The notes beneath the pieces are model-generated. The model did not search any database. It was not told the origin of the DNA and saw only the letters and a list, made by a program, of their open reading frames with translations. The position numbers were made by a program, and so were the translations under genes. This document shows positions 41,522 through 49,850 of a DNA stretch of 54,884 nt, piece after piece; within the stretch, counting starts at the first letter, position 1; every line of letters begins with the position of its first letter. This stretch comes from Sulfurovum sp. Lineage in GTDB: Bacteria > Campylobacterota > Campylobacteria > Campylobacterales > Sulfurovaceae. The stretch lies in the NCBI GenBank assembly GCA_016744875.1, contig JADGDL010000010.1, forward strand, positions 1-54,884, written 5' to 3'.

Positions 41522-42388
41522 ATGAAGTTTTACCGTATTTATGTTGAACTCACAAATGTATGTGGGCTTACCTGCAGTTTTTGTCCTACCAAGTCTCTAC
41601 CTTCAAAAGAGATGGATCTTGAGTTTTTTGATGATGTGATGCGACAGGCAAAAGTATATACTAAAGAGATAGCATGTCATGTTGTAGGTGATCCTCTTAC
41701 ACAGTCAAATCTTGGAGACTATTTGGATATCATCCATAAACATGGATTAAAGGCGATGCTTACTACCTCTGGTTATTTTCTAAAAAAACACAGCTATGAA
41801 ACACTCTTTCACCCTTGTGTCAAACAAATCAATATCTCTCTGAATAGTTTTAATAAAAATGATACCACTATCACTTTTGAACAGTACATCAAGCCTATCC
41901 TTGCACTTTGTGATGCAAAACTCGCACGAGAAGAAGAACTTTTTATTAACCTACGTGTATGGAATTTAGATGAAATGATGTCTGAACGTACATTTAATGA
42001 TACGCTGTTTAAGAGACTTTCTTTGGGATTTAATGTAGGTCTTGATATGGACAGCATTTATCAAGAGAGACCCAAGTCAATACGACTAGCAGCTAAAATA
42101 CTGATACACTTTGATAATTACTTCGAGTGGCCTTCTTTAAATAACAAGAACTATGGTCATGGGACATGTCAGGGATTACAGTCTCATATAGCCATTTTAG
42201 CTAACGGAACAGTAGTTCCCTGCTGTTTAGACTGTGATGGTATAGTGGAACTAGGGAATTTACATAAAAGTGGTTTAAACGAGATTTTAGGCTCAAAACG
42301 TCCTGTCAATATGTTAGAGGGATTTAAAGAGGGCAAAGCTACAGAAGAGCTTTGCCAGAAATGTTCTTATAAGGATAGATTCAATTAA
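41522..42388 (+). CDS. Radical SAM / SPASM-domain protein
   Basis: 288 residues. The radical-SAM cluster motif CGLTCSFC (Cx3Cx2C) is at residues 14-21, followed by a partial TIM barrel. The C-terminal SPASM-like region has CQGLQSHIAILANGTVVPCCLDCDG (near 210-235) and the final CQKCSYKDRF, cysteines for auxiliary Fe-S clusters. Family members modify peptides or proteins, or mature enzymes with radical chemistry. Position seven bases after X copy 2 makes a modification of an X/VWA/Y protein conceivable, though such enzymes act in the cytoplasm before export; this is inference. The ATG has AAAGATCTT upstream, a weak site, so translation may be coupled. Confidence 0.85.
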   Translation: MKFYRIYVELTNVCGLTCSFCPTKSLPSKEMDLEFFDDVMRQAKVYTKEIACHVVGDPLTQSNLGDYLDIIHKHGLKAMLTTSGYFLKKHSYETLFHPCVKQINISLNSFNKNDTTITFEQYIKPILALCDAKLAREEELFINLRVWNLDEMMSERTFNDTLFKRLSLGFNVGLDMDSIYQERPKSIRLAAKILIHFDNYFEWPSLNNKNYGHGTCQGLQSHIAILANGTVVPCCLDCDGIVELGNLHKSGLNEILGSKRPVNMLEGFKEGKATEELCQKCSYKDRFN

Positions 42389-42403
42389 AATCTTTCTTCA
42401 TTT

Positions 42404-42973
42404 TTAATATGCAGGTGAATTGCTTCCATCCGGATTAATTCTTTCGAATTTAGTACCTTCAAATGAGAAGCTTCCCATCATCCCCGTAGAGTCAAATACA
42501 AAACCAACTAGATCTGAACCAAAATCGATATCATCTAATTCTTCATCTGAATTCCATTCAGCCATAGCTACGTTTACATCTACCTCTGTGTCCCAGTCAT
42601 CATCTAATAAGAATTTGTTGAGAGCACTTTCAGATGTAATGGCAATGATCAGTGCATAGTTCTGAATACCGGCTTGAAATCCTGCAGAGAGTCCAGTAAC
42701 ACTGAAAAAGGCTTTTGTTTTACCACCTACACGTAAAACACCTTCTCCATATTTACCACCAACAAAAAAACCACCTTCGTTCACATCGGGAAAAACGAGG
42801 TATGCTTTAGCATTTTTTAAATACGCTTCAGAACCTTTTACTTCATGGTAAAACTGTGAGAGTGCACCATTTGAATCACGGTCTATTTCTCTTGCTGAGT
42901 CTCCTGCGATAGAGAGTGTACTAAATGCTAAAAGCATCATGAGAAGTTGTGAAATATATTTAACCATTTTCAT
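42404..42973 (-). CDS. SYLF (YSC84-like) domain lipid-binding protein, copy A
   Basis: 189 residues with a signal peptide (YISQLLMMLLAFSTLSIA). SYLF domain over the mature part: KAYLVFPDVNEGGFFVGGKYGEGVLRV, SAGFQAGIQNYALIIAI and the end GMMGSFSFEGTKFERI. SYLF domains bind phosphoinositide-type lipids in eukaryotes; bacterial exported forms (BPSL1445-like) are of unknown role, perhaps membrane-associated stress proteins. It is the last of three tandem paralogues on this strand, separated from copy B by 100 bases with two inverted PerR/Fur-like boxes, so it probably has its own regulated promoter. Nearest relative is copy B. Confidence 0.85.
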   Translation of the reverse strand: MKMVKYISQLLMMLLAFSTLSIAGDSAREIDRDSNGALSQFYHEVKGSEAYLKNAKAYLVFPDVNEGGFFVGGKYGEGVLRVGGKTKAFFSVTGLSAGFQAGIQNYALIIAITSESALNKFLLDDDWDTEVDVNVAMAEWNSDEELDDIDFGSDLVGFVFDSTGMMGSFSFEGTKFERINPDGSNSPAY

Positions 42974-42999
42974 TGTTATTCCTTTATTTTAATAACCAA

Positions 43000-43049
43000 T
43001 TATAACAATTATATCTTAAATACTAAATTAAATATTATAATTGTTATAA
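43000..43049 (-). promoter_or_regulatory. Pair of PerR/Fur-like boxes upstream of SYLF copy A
   Basis: TTATAACAATTATA (43000-43013) and its exact reverse complement TATAATTGTTATAA (43036-43049) form a 14-bp inverted repeat. Each arm is itself nearly palindromic. The 15-mer TTATAATTGTTATAA at 43035-43049 differs at one base from the PerR consensus TTATAATNATTATAA. On the reverse strand the boxes contain TATAAT and so overlap the likely -10 box of copy A; binding would repress it. Confidence 0.55.
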
Positions 43050-43073
43050 GTCCACATTAAGTGAAAAGATCTT

Positions 43074-43619
43074 TTAGTCGTCAGGGTGGATACGTTTAAA
43101 TTTTGTACCTTCCATAGTAAGGCTACCCATCATACCTTTAGAATCCAATACAAAAGCTACCATAGATTCATCAAAGTCTACATCTTCAAGTTCTTCTTTT
43201 GAATTCCATTCAGCCATAGCGATATTTCCGTCTACATCTGCTTCCCATTCATCATCATCTAGTAGGAATTTATTGAGTGCTTCATCTGTTGAAAATGCAA
43301 TGACCATACCATACACTTTCATACCCATTTGAAAGCCCATAGAAGCAGATGTAATGCTGTAGTAAGCTTTAGATTTACCCTTTACACGTAATACACCTTC
43401 CCCATATTTACCACCCATAAAAAAACCTGCTTCTTTGATATCGGGAAATATAAGATAGGCTTTGGCTTTTTTTAAGTATGCTTTGGAACCTTTTACTTCA
43501 CTAAAAAAGAGTTTAATGGTTTCATCTGCATCGTTCTCTATGTCCTTAGCAGAGTTAGCCATAGCTGTTGAACTACAGGCTAAAAACAGTGTTAAGAGTA
43601 GTAGTTTTATTTTTTGCAC
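43074..43619 (-). CDS. SYLF (YSC84-like) domain protein, copy B
   Basis: 181 residues with a signal peptide (KIKLLLLTLFLACSSTAMA); a lipoprotein is possible because LFLAC resembles a lipobox. The SYLF domain is very similar to copy A: KAYLIFPDIKEAGFFMGGKYGEGVLRVKG, MAEWNSKEELEDVDFDESMVAF, GMMGSLTMEGTKFKRI. The start is GTG at 43619 with AAAGGATC upstream, 11 bases after the copy C stop, so C and B are one operon. Confidence 0.85.
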   Translation of the reverse strand: MQKIKLLLLTLFLACSSTAMANSAKDIENDADETIKLFFSEVKGSKAYLKKAKAYLIFPDIKEAGFFMGGKYGEGVLRVKGKSKAYYSITSASMGFQMGMKVYGMVIAFSTDEALNKFLLDDDEWEADVDGNIAMAEWNSKEELEDVDFDESMVAFVLDSKGMMGSLTMEGTKFKRIHPDD

Positions 43620-43630
43620 TTACCGATCCT

Positions 43631-44185
43631 TTACTGTGGTATGATTTTGTTAAATTTTGTTCCTTTGATAGTAGCACCTGCCATCAAACCTTTTGTACCA
43701 TACATAAATGCTACGATAGGTTTTTCATAACTGATACTTGAAATATCTCCCGTCTTACCCCAATCTGCAACCGCAACAGAACCATCTACACCTGCTTCCC
43801 AACCATTACTACTCATAAAATTACGTAAAGATGCTTCAGATAAAAAAGCGATAAGTACTGAGTGTTCCTGCGCTCCGATCTGGTAACCAACAGAAGCAGA
43901 GGTAAGGCTGTAATAGTTTTTTGTTTCACCTTTGATACGTAGGGCTCCTTTACCATGTTCCCCACCTATAATAAACCCTGCTTTGATCACGGAAGGGATC
44001 ACCAAGTAACCTTTTACTTTAGTAAGAAACTTTGCGCCACCTTCTACTTCTGTCTCAAATTTTTTGATGGCAACATCAACTTCTTTATCAAGCTTGACAG
44101 CATGTGGATTAGCTAATGACTGTTGTGTGAAAAGTAATGATAGGAGTACCAAGAGCATCATCGGGTTAAATTTTTTGTTGTACAT
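43631..44185 (-). CDS. SYLF (YSC84-like) domain protein, copy C
   Basis: 184 residues, first gene of the tandem set. Signal peptide (MMLLVLLSLLFTQQSLA); SYLF domain with KGYLVIPSVIKAGFIIGGEHGKGALRIKG, SVGYQIGAQEHSVLIAF and GLMAGATIKGTKFNKI. It is the most diverged of the three and lacks the acidic EELDD segment found in A and B. AAGGACTT precedes the ATG, and a reverse-strand TATAAT lies near 44213 in a divergent gap shared with the next forward gene. Confidence 0.85.
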   Translation of the reverse strand: MYNKKFNPMMLLVLLSLLFTQQSLANPHAVKLDKEVDVAIKKFETEVEGGAKFLTKVKGYLVIPSVIKAGFIIGGEHGKGALRIKGETKNYYSLTSASVGYQIGAQEHSVLIAFLSEASLRNFMSSNGWEAGVDGSVAVADWGKTGDISSISYEKPIVAFMYGTKGLMAGATIKGTKFNKIIPQ

Positions 44186-44246
44186 GTATAAGTCCTTATG
44201 TGTTTTGTCGTATTATTATAACGAAAATTATTATGAAAGATTCAGT

Positions 44247-44531
44247 ATGGAAAAAATTAGTATCAAAGCATATGCAAAAAAGCATAAATTGAGTATATTT
44301 AACGTTGTTAAAATGGTAAAATCTGGGCAAGTCCCGATAGAAAATATAATAGAAGATGGTAAAGATGTAATCTATATACTGATCGATGATAAAGTAGAAA
44401 AAGAAGTCGCAGATAGCATCGTTCATGAAAAGAAAACAGAACCTTACAGTCTACGTAAAGAGAACGCAAGACTTAAAAAAGAGATAGAAAATCTTAAACA
44501 GGAAATTATTGCATTAAAAAATAGAGTATAA
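44247..44531 (+). CDS. Small HTH-like protein with C-terminal coiled coil
   Basis: 94 residues, starting MEKISIKAYAKKHKLSIF. The first 50 residues look like a MerR/excisionase-type helix-turn-helix (AYAKKHKLSIFNVVKMVKSGQVP, then a strand pair ending in YILIDD); the last 30 (LRKENARLKKEIENLKQEI) form a leucine-rich coiled coil, so a dimer is likely. The frame is open upstream, but that text is the reverse of the SYLF gene; the ATG at 44247 starts the sensible protein. A regulatory or adaptor role is inferred; the family is not identified with certainty. Confidence 0.65.
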   Translation: MEKISIKAYAKKHKLSIFNVVKMVKSGQVPIENIIEDGKDVIYILIDDKVEKEVADSIVHEKKTEPYSLRKENARLKKEIENLKQEIIALKNRV

Positions 44532-44538
44532 TGTAGGT

Positions 44539-45465
44539 ATGGAAGTAGAAAATAAAAAAGTAGCATATATTACTGACAGTATCTATTTGAAACATAATAC
44601 TGGGTCTATGCATCCAGAATCACCCCAACGTTTAACTGCGATTAATCATGCTATAGAACCTTTAAAAGAACGACTAATTTTAAAATCTCCTATAGCAGTA
44701 TCTGAAAATATACTTGAACTTGTACATACCTATGAACAGATAGAACAGATACAAAGTATGAGTGAGTATGGAGGGCAGATAGATTCTGATACTGTGTGCA
44801 GTATGGATTCTTATGATGCTGCTACTATGGCAGTAGGTGCAGGTATAGTAGCGATCGATGGCATTAAAGCAGGGGAGTTTGAACGTGCCTTTTGTGCTGT
44901 CAGACCTCCAGGGCATCATGCAACACCTACACAGTCTATGGGGTTTTGTCTTTTTAACAACATCGCTATAGCTGCAAAGTATGCACAAACTTTGGGATAT
45001 AAAAAAGTGATGATCATAGACTTTGATGTACATCATGGTAATGGTACGCAAGATACTTTTTGGGAAGATGATACGGTATTTTATTTTTCTTCACATCAAG
45101 CGTATGCTTATCCCGGTACAGGGGCGGAAGCACATAGAGGTGAAGGTAGAGGGGAAGGGTATACGGCTAATTTTTTAATGATGCCTGAGAGCACGGATGC
45201 AGAATTTCTGGATATTTATGAAAATGACCTACCCCCTTTTGTTGAACGTTTTGATCCGGATATCATACTTGTCTCAGCAGGTTATGACTTGCATGAAAGT
45301 GATCCTTTGGCACAATGTAATATAACTACTGAAGGTATAAGAAAGATGGTAAGAGGGATATTGGATATAGAAGATGTTCCTTTTGTATTTTTTTTAGAAG
45401 GTGGTTATGATGTAAATGCATTGGGAAAAAATGTAAAGGTGACGCTTGAAGAGATGTTAGACTAA
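44539..45465 (+). CDS. Histone deacetylase-family (acetoin-utilisation-like) hydrolase
   Basis: A zinc amidohydrolase of 308 residues with the class II HDAC/AcuC-like marks: HPESPQRLTAI near residue 21, VRPPGHHATPTQSMGFCLFNNIAIA near 117-141 (the catalytic His pair), IIDFDVHHGNGTQD near 160 (zinc-binding Asp/His), VSAGYDLHESDP with a further ligand Asp near 250, and FFLEGGYD near 285. Bacterial members deacetylate polyamines or acetyl-lysine; the substrate cannot be told. It is eight bases after the HTH-like gene. Confidence 0.92.
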   Translation: MEVENKKVAYITDSIYLKHNTGSMHPESPQRLTAINHAIEPLKERLILKSPIAVSENILELVHTYEQIEQIQSMSEYGGQIDSDTVCSMDSYDAATMAVGAGIVAIDGIKAGEFERAFCAVRPPGHHATPTQSMGFCLFNNIAIAAKYAQTLGYKKVMIIDFDVHHGNGTQDTFWEDDTVFYFSSHQAYAYPGTGAEAHRGEGRGEGYTANFLMMPESTDAEFLDIYENDLPPFVERFDPDIILVSAGYDLHESDPLAQCNITTEGIRKMVRGILDIEDVPFVFFLEGGYDVNALGKNVKVTLEEMLD

Positions 45466-45489
45466 CAAAGGACTCTTAAGTCCTTTGTT
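45464..45489. terminator. Bidirectional terminator
   Basis: AACAAAGGACT, loop CTTA, AGTCCTTTGTT: a perfect 11-bp stem that includes the stop codon of the deacetylase gene and is followed by TGTTATTT. It sits between two convergent genes and can serve both. Confidence 0.8.
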
Positions 45490-45491
45490 TG

Positions 45492-46295
45492 TTATTTAAA
45501 TGATTTTTTGAGTTTTCTTTCGATAGCATCTGGTACCGATGAGATCTTCATAAATTGACCCAGTGTCAAGAGTGGATATGACATTGCAAGATAATACTTA
45601 GCATGAAGGGCATACGCTTTTCCATCTTCTATAATCATTGTATACGGTAAGACTAAAGCATTTTCTTCACCAATAGTTTCAATGAAGTTTTCAGAAGTTT
45701 TTGACATTTTTACACCTACAAGTGTGCTTCCATTATCTAGTGTGACTTCAAAAAGCTTTTTCTTTTTGATCTTTGCTGCAAGACCCTCACCCGTTTTTAT
45801 CTCTAACATGTCTTGATAGTATGGCATTGAAACTGCATACTGATATGTTGCAAGATCTTTTTCTTCAAGTACATCTTTTGTTGGTGTTAATGCACCTAAA
45901 GCTGTAGTGATAGCATCTTGAATACTTTTGTCACTTCCTGGTGTAAACTCTGTTTGCATAAATCCTCTTAGCCAGTATCCCGGGTTGGTAACACGTACCG
46001 TTTTTGCCTCATTATTTACCAGTACTCTTTGAATTGCCGCAAAACCACGTGTTTTTTTACTAGCTATTGTTGTAAGCTCTTTGTTTGTAAAGATAATTAC
46101 TTTTAAATAATCTTTTTTAGCAGGTGAGTAAGTTGCAAGTACATTAAAACCAGATGCTTCTAGTTTTGACTGTATTTGTTTTTCATCTGCATATGCTGCA
46201 TCATAATATGCTGAGATGGCATTTGCTTGAAGTGAAATAGCTGAAACTATTAGTAGCATAAATACCACTGAAAGCTTTGAAATGAGGTTAGTCAT
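45492..46295 (-). CDS. Periplasmic protein of unknown function
   Basis: 267 residues with a signal peptide (VVFMLLIVSAISLQANA). The first mature half (KLEASGFNVLATYSPAKKDYLKVIIFTN...) recalls the DUF302/TT1751-like fold, but the match is weak. The second half has GSTLVGVKMSKTSENFIETIGEENALVLPYTMIIEDGKAYALHAKYYLAMSYPLL, a well-ordered alpha/beta pattern. No cysteines in the mature part, no membrane anchor. A good ribosome-binding site (AAAGGAT) precedes the ATG. I would call it conserved hypothetical. Confidence 0.7.
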   Translation of the reverse strand: MTNLISKLSVVFMLLIVSAISLQANAISAYYDAAYADEKQIQSKLEASGFNVLATYSPAKKDYLKVIIFTNKELTTIASKKTRGFAAIQRVLVNNEAKTVRVTNPGYWLRGFMQTEFTPGSDKSIQDAITTALGALTPTKDVLEEKDLATYQYAVSMPYYQDMLEIKTGEGLAAKIKKKKLFEVTLDNGSTLVGVKMSKTSENFIETIGEENALVLPYTMIIEDGKAYALHAKYYLAMSYPLLTLGQFMKISSVPDAIERKLKKSFK

Positions 46296-46316
46296 GTGTA
46301 TCCTTTAAATTGAACA

Positions 46317-46331
46317 GCACTTTATAAGTGC
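46317..46331. promoter_or_regulatory. Inverted repeat upstream of the unknown periplasmic gene
   Basis: GCACTT, TAT, AAGTGC: a perfect 6-bp dyad about 20 bases before the start codon at 46295, in its 5' leader. It may be a small operator or leader hairpin; the evidence is only symmetry. Confidence 0.3.
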
Positions 46332-46391
46332 ACTAATAAATTGTAACTTATGTATGTGGAAAATTGGTTAAATAATGGGGTATGTTTGAAG

Positions 46392-46420
46392 AGAAGAGAG
46401 GTGTATGTAACCTCTCTTCT
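46392..46420 (-). terminator. Terminator hairpin after adk
   Basis: AGAAGAGAGGT, loop GTATGTA, ACCTCTCTTCT: a perfect 11-bp stem 38 bases past the adk stop. The T-tract behind it on the reverse strand is short (CTTC). It separates the aspS-adk operon from the next reverse gene. Confidence 0.7.
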
Positions 46421-46458
46421 ATATATTCTATTGTGATATTTGAATAAGTAATATAAAA

Positions 46459-47049
46459 TTATTTAGAAAGTATAAATGCTTCCATATCAGCAACGATAGG
46501 TTCTAATGTTCTTTCACCATCGATGACTTGAAGTAACTCTTTTGCAGTATAAAATTCTTGGATCTCAGCCAATGGATCTGTATAGATCTTCATTCTGTCA
46601 AAGAATACTTCTACAGAGTCATCTGAACGTCCTTCACCAGGAGCAGCATCTGCTGCACGACCTAAGATACGTTCTTTAGCTACTTGCTCAGATACTCTTA
46701 CTTCGATTACTGATGCAAGGTCAATATTATCTTCTTTTGCAACGAGTGCATCAAATGCGGTCATCTGTTCAACAGATCTTGGGTAACCATCTATTAAGAT
46801 AGTATCTACTGGAGCATTGTTTATCGCTGAAACGATAGTATTTACAATAATTTCCAATGGTACCAACGCACCTTTAGAGATATAAGACTCGATAGTCTGA
46901 CCAAGCTCTGAACCTGATCCTACTTCTTCTCTCAGCATATCACCTGTGGAGTAGTGAACGATAGCATCTGCATGTTTTTCAGCAATGATACTTGCATCTG
47001 TTGTTTTTCCTGAACCTGGTGCTCCGATGATCAAAAATAGTTTTTTCAT
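46459..47049 (-). CDS. adk: Adenylate kinase
   Basis: Interconverts AMP + ATP and 2 ADP. 196 residues, the short form without the zinc LID insert. P-loop GAPGSGKTTDASIIAE at about 8-23, AMP-binding HYSTGDMLREEV near 32, DGYPRSVEQMTAFD near 83, and the LID arginines in RILGRA...GRSDDSVEVFFDRM near 125-150. AAAGGATA precedes the ATG. It lies 20 bases after aspS and is in the same operon. Confidence 0.95.
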   Translation of the reverse strand: MKKLFLIIGAPGSGKTTDASIIAEKHADAIVHYSTGDMLREEVGSGSELGQTIESYISKGALVPLEIIVNTIVSAINNAPVDTILIDGYPRSVEQMTAFDALVAKEDNIDLASVIEVRVSEQVAKERILGRAADAAPGEGRSDDSVEVFFDRMKIYTDPLAEIQEFYTAKELLQVIDGERTLEPIVADMEAFILSK

Positions 47050-47069
47050 TGTATATATCCTTTTTTTAT

Positions 47070-48824
47070 TTACGCTTGAGGCGTTTGTTGTCTAATTCTA
47101 AGACTTAATTCTTTAAGTTGTTCTGAATCAACCACATCTGGTGCATTTGTGAGTAGACATTGTGCTTTTTGGGTCTTAGGAAAGGCAATAACCTCTCTAA
47201 TACTGCTTGCACCTGTCATTAACATAATGAGTCTGTCAAGTCCAAGAGCAAATCCACCATGTGGTGGTGCACCAAACTTCAATGCATCAAGTAAGAAACC
47301 AAATTTCTCTTGTGCTTCTTCTTCTGAGATACCAAGAAGTTTAAATATCTCTGCTTGCATCTCTTCTTTATGGATACGAATAGACCCACCACCAAGCTCT
47401 GTACCATTGAGTACAATGTCATACGCTATGGATTCTATCTCTTCGATGTCATCATAGTCTAAAGATTTTGGTTGTGTGAATGGATGGTGCAGTGCTTTAA
47501 CGTGACCATCCTCAACTTCGAACATAGGAAAGTCCATGACCCATAAGAATTCAAATACATCTTTAGGGATGATCTCCATAATTTCTGCAAGATAGATACG
47601 GAAACGACCCATATAATCCCATACCAGTTTTTTATCTCCGGCACCGAAGAATACTGCATCACCCACTTCAAGTTGACATCTGTCTATGATCGCTTGAATG
47701 TCATCTTCTGTGAAGAATTTAGTGAGTGGTCCTTTAAGACCATCTTCTTTCATTTGGAAATATCCTAGGCCAGATGCTCCAAATTTACGTACATACTCTT
47801 CAAAACCTTTCATCTGACGTTTGGAAAAGATGTTGTCACCATTTGGTACTTTGAGTGCCTTGATACGGTTTTTTTTAGGAGATTTTGCAATATTTGAGAA
47901 GATCTCATTGTCACATCTTTCAAAAATGTCTATCACATCCACCATCGCAAGATCATAACGCATATCAGGTTTGTCTGAGCCGTATGTTTCCATTGCTTCA
48001 GAGTATGGCATACGTTTAAATGTTGCAGGAATATTAAAACCACAAGCTGTAAATACATCGTTGATGACTTTTTCTGCAACTTTGATGACATCTTCCTGGT
48101 CACAGAAAGACATTTCGACGTCTATTTGGGTAAATTCCGGCTGTCTGTCTGCTCTTAGGTCTTCATCTCTGAAACATTTTGCTATTTGGAAGTAACGGTC
48201 AAAACCACCTACCATAAGTAATTGCTTGAAAAGCTGTGGTGATTGTGGAAGTGCGTAGAACTCTCCACTGTGTACACGGCTAGGTACAAGATAATCTCTT
48301 GCCCCCTCTGGTGTAGATTTGGTAATGATAGGTGTTTCTACTTCAAGGAAGTCAAGTTCATCAAGTGAGTTTCTTGTTGCGATGGTTGCTTTTGAACGAA
48401 GCTTAAAAATGTCATAAGATTTCTGCGTTCTAAGCTCCAGGTAACGGTGCTTAAGTTTGATCTCTTCATTTACATTTTCATCATTAAGTTCAAACGGCAT
48501 AGGCTTTGAACGGTTCTCGATCTTTAAGTCATCAACTACGATCTCAATTTTACCTGTCTTTAGTTTAGGATTTTCAAGTCCTTCACCTCTTGCTCTTACT
48601 GCACCTGATGCAATAAGTACGAATTGATCTCTCACACTCTCCGCTAGTTTGTGTGCTTGAACATTGTCTGCGGGGTCACATACAAGCTGCACAACCTGAT
48701 CTTTGTCTCTAAGGTCGATGAAGATAAGTCCACCATGGTCTCGACGGCTAGCTACCCAACCTGCTACGGTCACTACCTGTCCAATATGTTCTTCGTTTAC
48801 GTCTGCACAATAATGTGTTCTCAT
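47070..48824 (-). CDS. aspS: Aspartyl-tRNA synthetase (probably non-discriminating)
   Basis: A class IIb synthetase, 584 residues from the ATG at 48824, with AGGATT upstream; a TTG six codons earlier is in frame but has no such site. OB-fold anticodon domain at 1-110 (GQVVTVAGWVASRRDHGGLIFIDLRDK), motif 2 FRDEDLRADRQPEFTQID near 212-230, the bacterial GAD insert (about 285-420), and motif 3 FALGLDRLIMLMTG near 525-538. Campylobacterota generally use a non-discriminating AspRS plus GatCAB to make Asn-tRNA; I infer this here because no asnS is visible. Confidence 0.95.
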   Translation of the reverse strand: MRTHYCADVNEEHIGQVVTVAGWVASRRDHGGLIFIDLRDKDQVVQLVCDPADNVQAHKLAESVRDQFVLIASGAVRARGEGLENPKLKTGKIEIVVDDLKIENRSKPMPFELNDENVNEEIKLKHRYLELRTQKSYDIFKLRSKATIATRNSLDELDFLEVETPIITKSTPEGARDYLVPSRVHSGEFYALPQSPQLFKQLLMVGGFDRYFQIAKCFRDEDLRADRQPEFTQIDVEMSFCDQEDVIKVAEKVINDVFTACGFNIPATFKRMPYSEAMETYGSDKPDMRYDLAMVDVIDIFERCDNEIFSNIAKSPKKNRIKALKVPNGDNIFSKRQMKGFEEYVRKFGASGLGYFQMKEDGLKGPLTKFFTEDDIQAIIDRCQLEVGDAVFFGAGDKKLVWDYMGRFRIYLAEIMEIIPKDVFEFLWVMDFPMFEVEDGHVKALHHPFTQPKSLDYDDIEEIESIAYDIVLNGTELGGGSIRIHKEEMQAEIFKLLGISEEEAQEKFGFLLDALKFGAPPHGGFALGLDRLIMLMTGASSIREVIAFPKTQKAQCLLTNAPDVVDSEQLKELSLRIRQQTPQA

Positions 48825-48932
48825 TACAATCCTATATGTCAAAATAATGCAGTGATTATAACTAAAAGTAGTTTAGGGTTACGTTCAAAAGTAAAAGTAT
48901 GACAATATGAAATATTTTCCCCAATCAATAGT

Positions 48933-48940
48933 GATAATAT
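48933..48940 (+). promoter_or_regulatory. Probable nadK -10 box
   Basis: GATAATAT about 44 bases before the chosen TTG start. It overlaps an in-frame ATG at 48939, which therefore lies at or before the transcription start and cannot be the translation start. Confidence 0.5.
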
Positions 48941-48983
48941 GATATGCTACATATTAAGAAATAAACAGAGGGAGCGCTTCATT

Positions 48984-49850
48984 TTGGAAAAATTAGTACA
49001 GATCAAAACAGCAGGCTTTATACTTAAACCAAATGACCCTGACATACAAACACTTTATGAAGGTATAAAAGCACAGTTTGAGGCAAAAGGTATCGCTGTG
49101 ATACTTGCAGAACGTTCAGCAGATATGATAGGTTTGGATGGTGTGACTTTTGAGACAATGTGTAAAGAAGCAGATTTTTTAGTCTCTTTGGGCGGAGATG
49201 GTACTTTACTCTCTTTAGTGCGACGCTCCCATGGATCTCATAAACCGGTTGTAGGTATCAATGCAGGAAATTTAGGATTTTTGGCGGATGTGACCATCGA
49301 TGATGTAGAACTCTTTTTAGATCATCTTATCTCAGGAGACTACCGTATAGATGAACGTATGATGATAGAAGGATATATTCAAAGAAAAGAGGGCGAAAAA
49401 GTGCCATTCTTCGCTTTTAATGATGTCGTTATCACACGTCCTGTTGTCTCTAAAATGGCAACGATTTATGCTTCTATTGATGGTGAACGATTTAATACTT
49501 ACAAAGGTGACGGGCTTATTATAGCTACGCCTACAGGCTCAACTGCATATAATTTAGCTTCGGGAGGTCCAGTAATGTATCCGCTCACTCAAGCACTGAT
49601 CATGACACCTATTTTAGCACATTCCTTAACCCAACGTCCTCTTGTTGTACCTGCTGATTTTACCATAGAACTCTCCTCCCCTGAAGATCGTATCATTGCC
49701 GTGATCGACGGGCAAGATGATTATGAAATGACATCAGAGGATGTACTTGTTATTATGGGTGCGAAACGCGGTGCAAAACTTTTACATAGAAAAGAGCGTA
49801 ATTATTTTTCTGTGTTGAGAGAAAAACTCTCCTGGGGTGATGAAAATTGA
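48984..49850 (+). CDS. nadK: NAD kinase
   Basis: Phosphorylates NAD to NADP. About 288 residues from TTG at 48984, preceded by AGGGAGCG; an in-frame ATG at 48939 is rejected because it overlaps the -10 box. Seen are FLVSLGGDGTLLSLVRR (GGDG motif, near 68), VVGINAGNLGFLADV near 90, and YKGDGLIIATPTGSTAYNLASGGPVMYP (near 172-200), the diacylglycerol-kinase-like NADK signatures. The stop overlaps the TTG start of recN (TTGA). Confidence 0.95.
   Translation: MEKLVQIKTAGFILKPNDPDIQTLYEGIKAQFEAKGIAVILAERSADMIGLDGVTFETMCKEADFLVSLGGDGTLLSLVRRSHGSHKPVVGINAGNLGFLADVTIDDVELFLDHLISGDYRIDERMMIEGYIQRKEGEKVPFFAFNDVVITRPVVSKMATIYASIDGERFNTYKGDGLIIATPTGSTAYNLASGGPVMYPLTQALIMTPILAHSLTQRPLVVPADFTIELSSPEDRIIAVIDGQDDYEMTSEDVLVIMGAKRGAKLLHRKERNYFSVLREKLSWGDEN

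Noticed and set aside
44200..44235. Further PerR/Fur-like box before SYLF copy C
   Set aside because: TTATTATAAC-type text is present but only one half-site fits; AT-richness alone can explain it.
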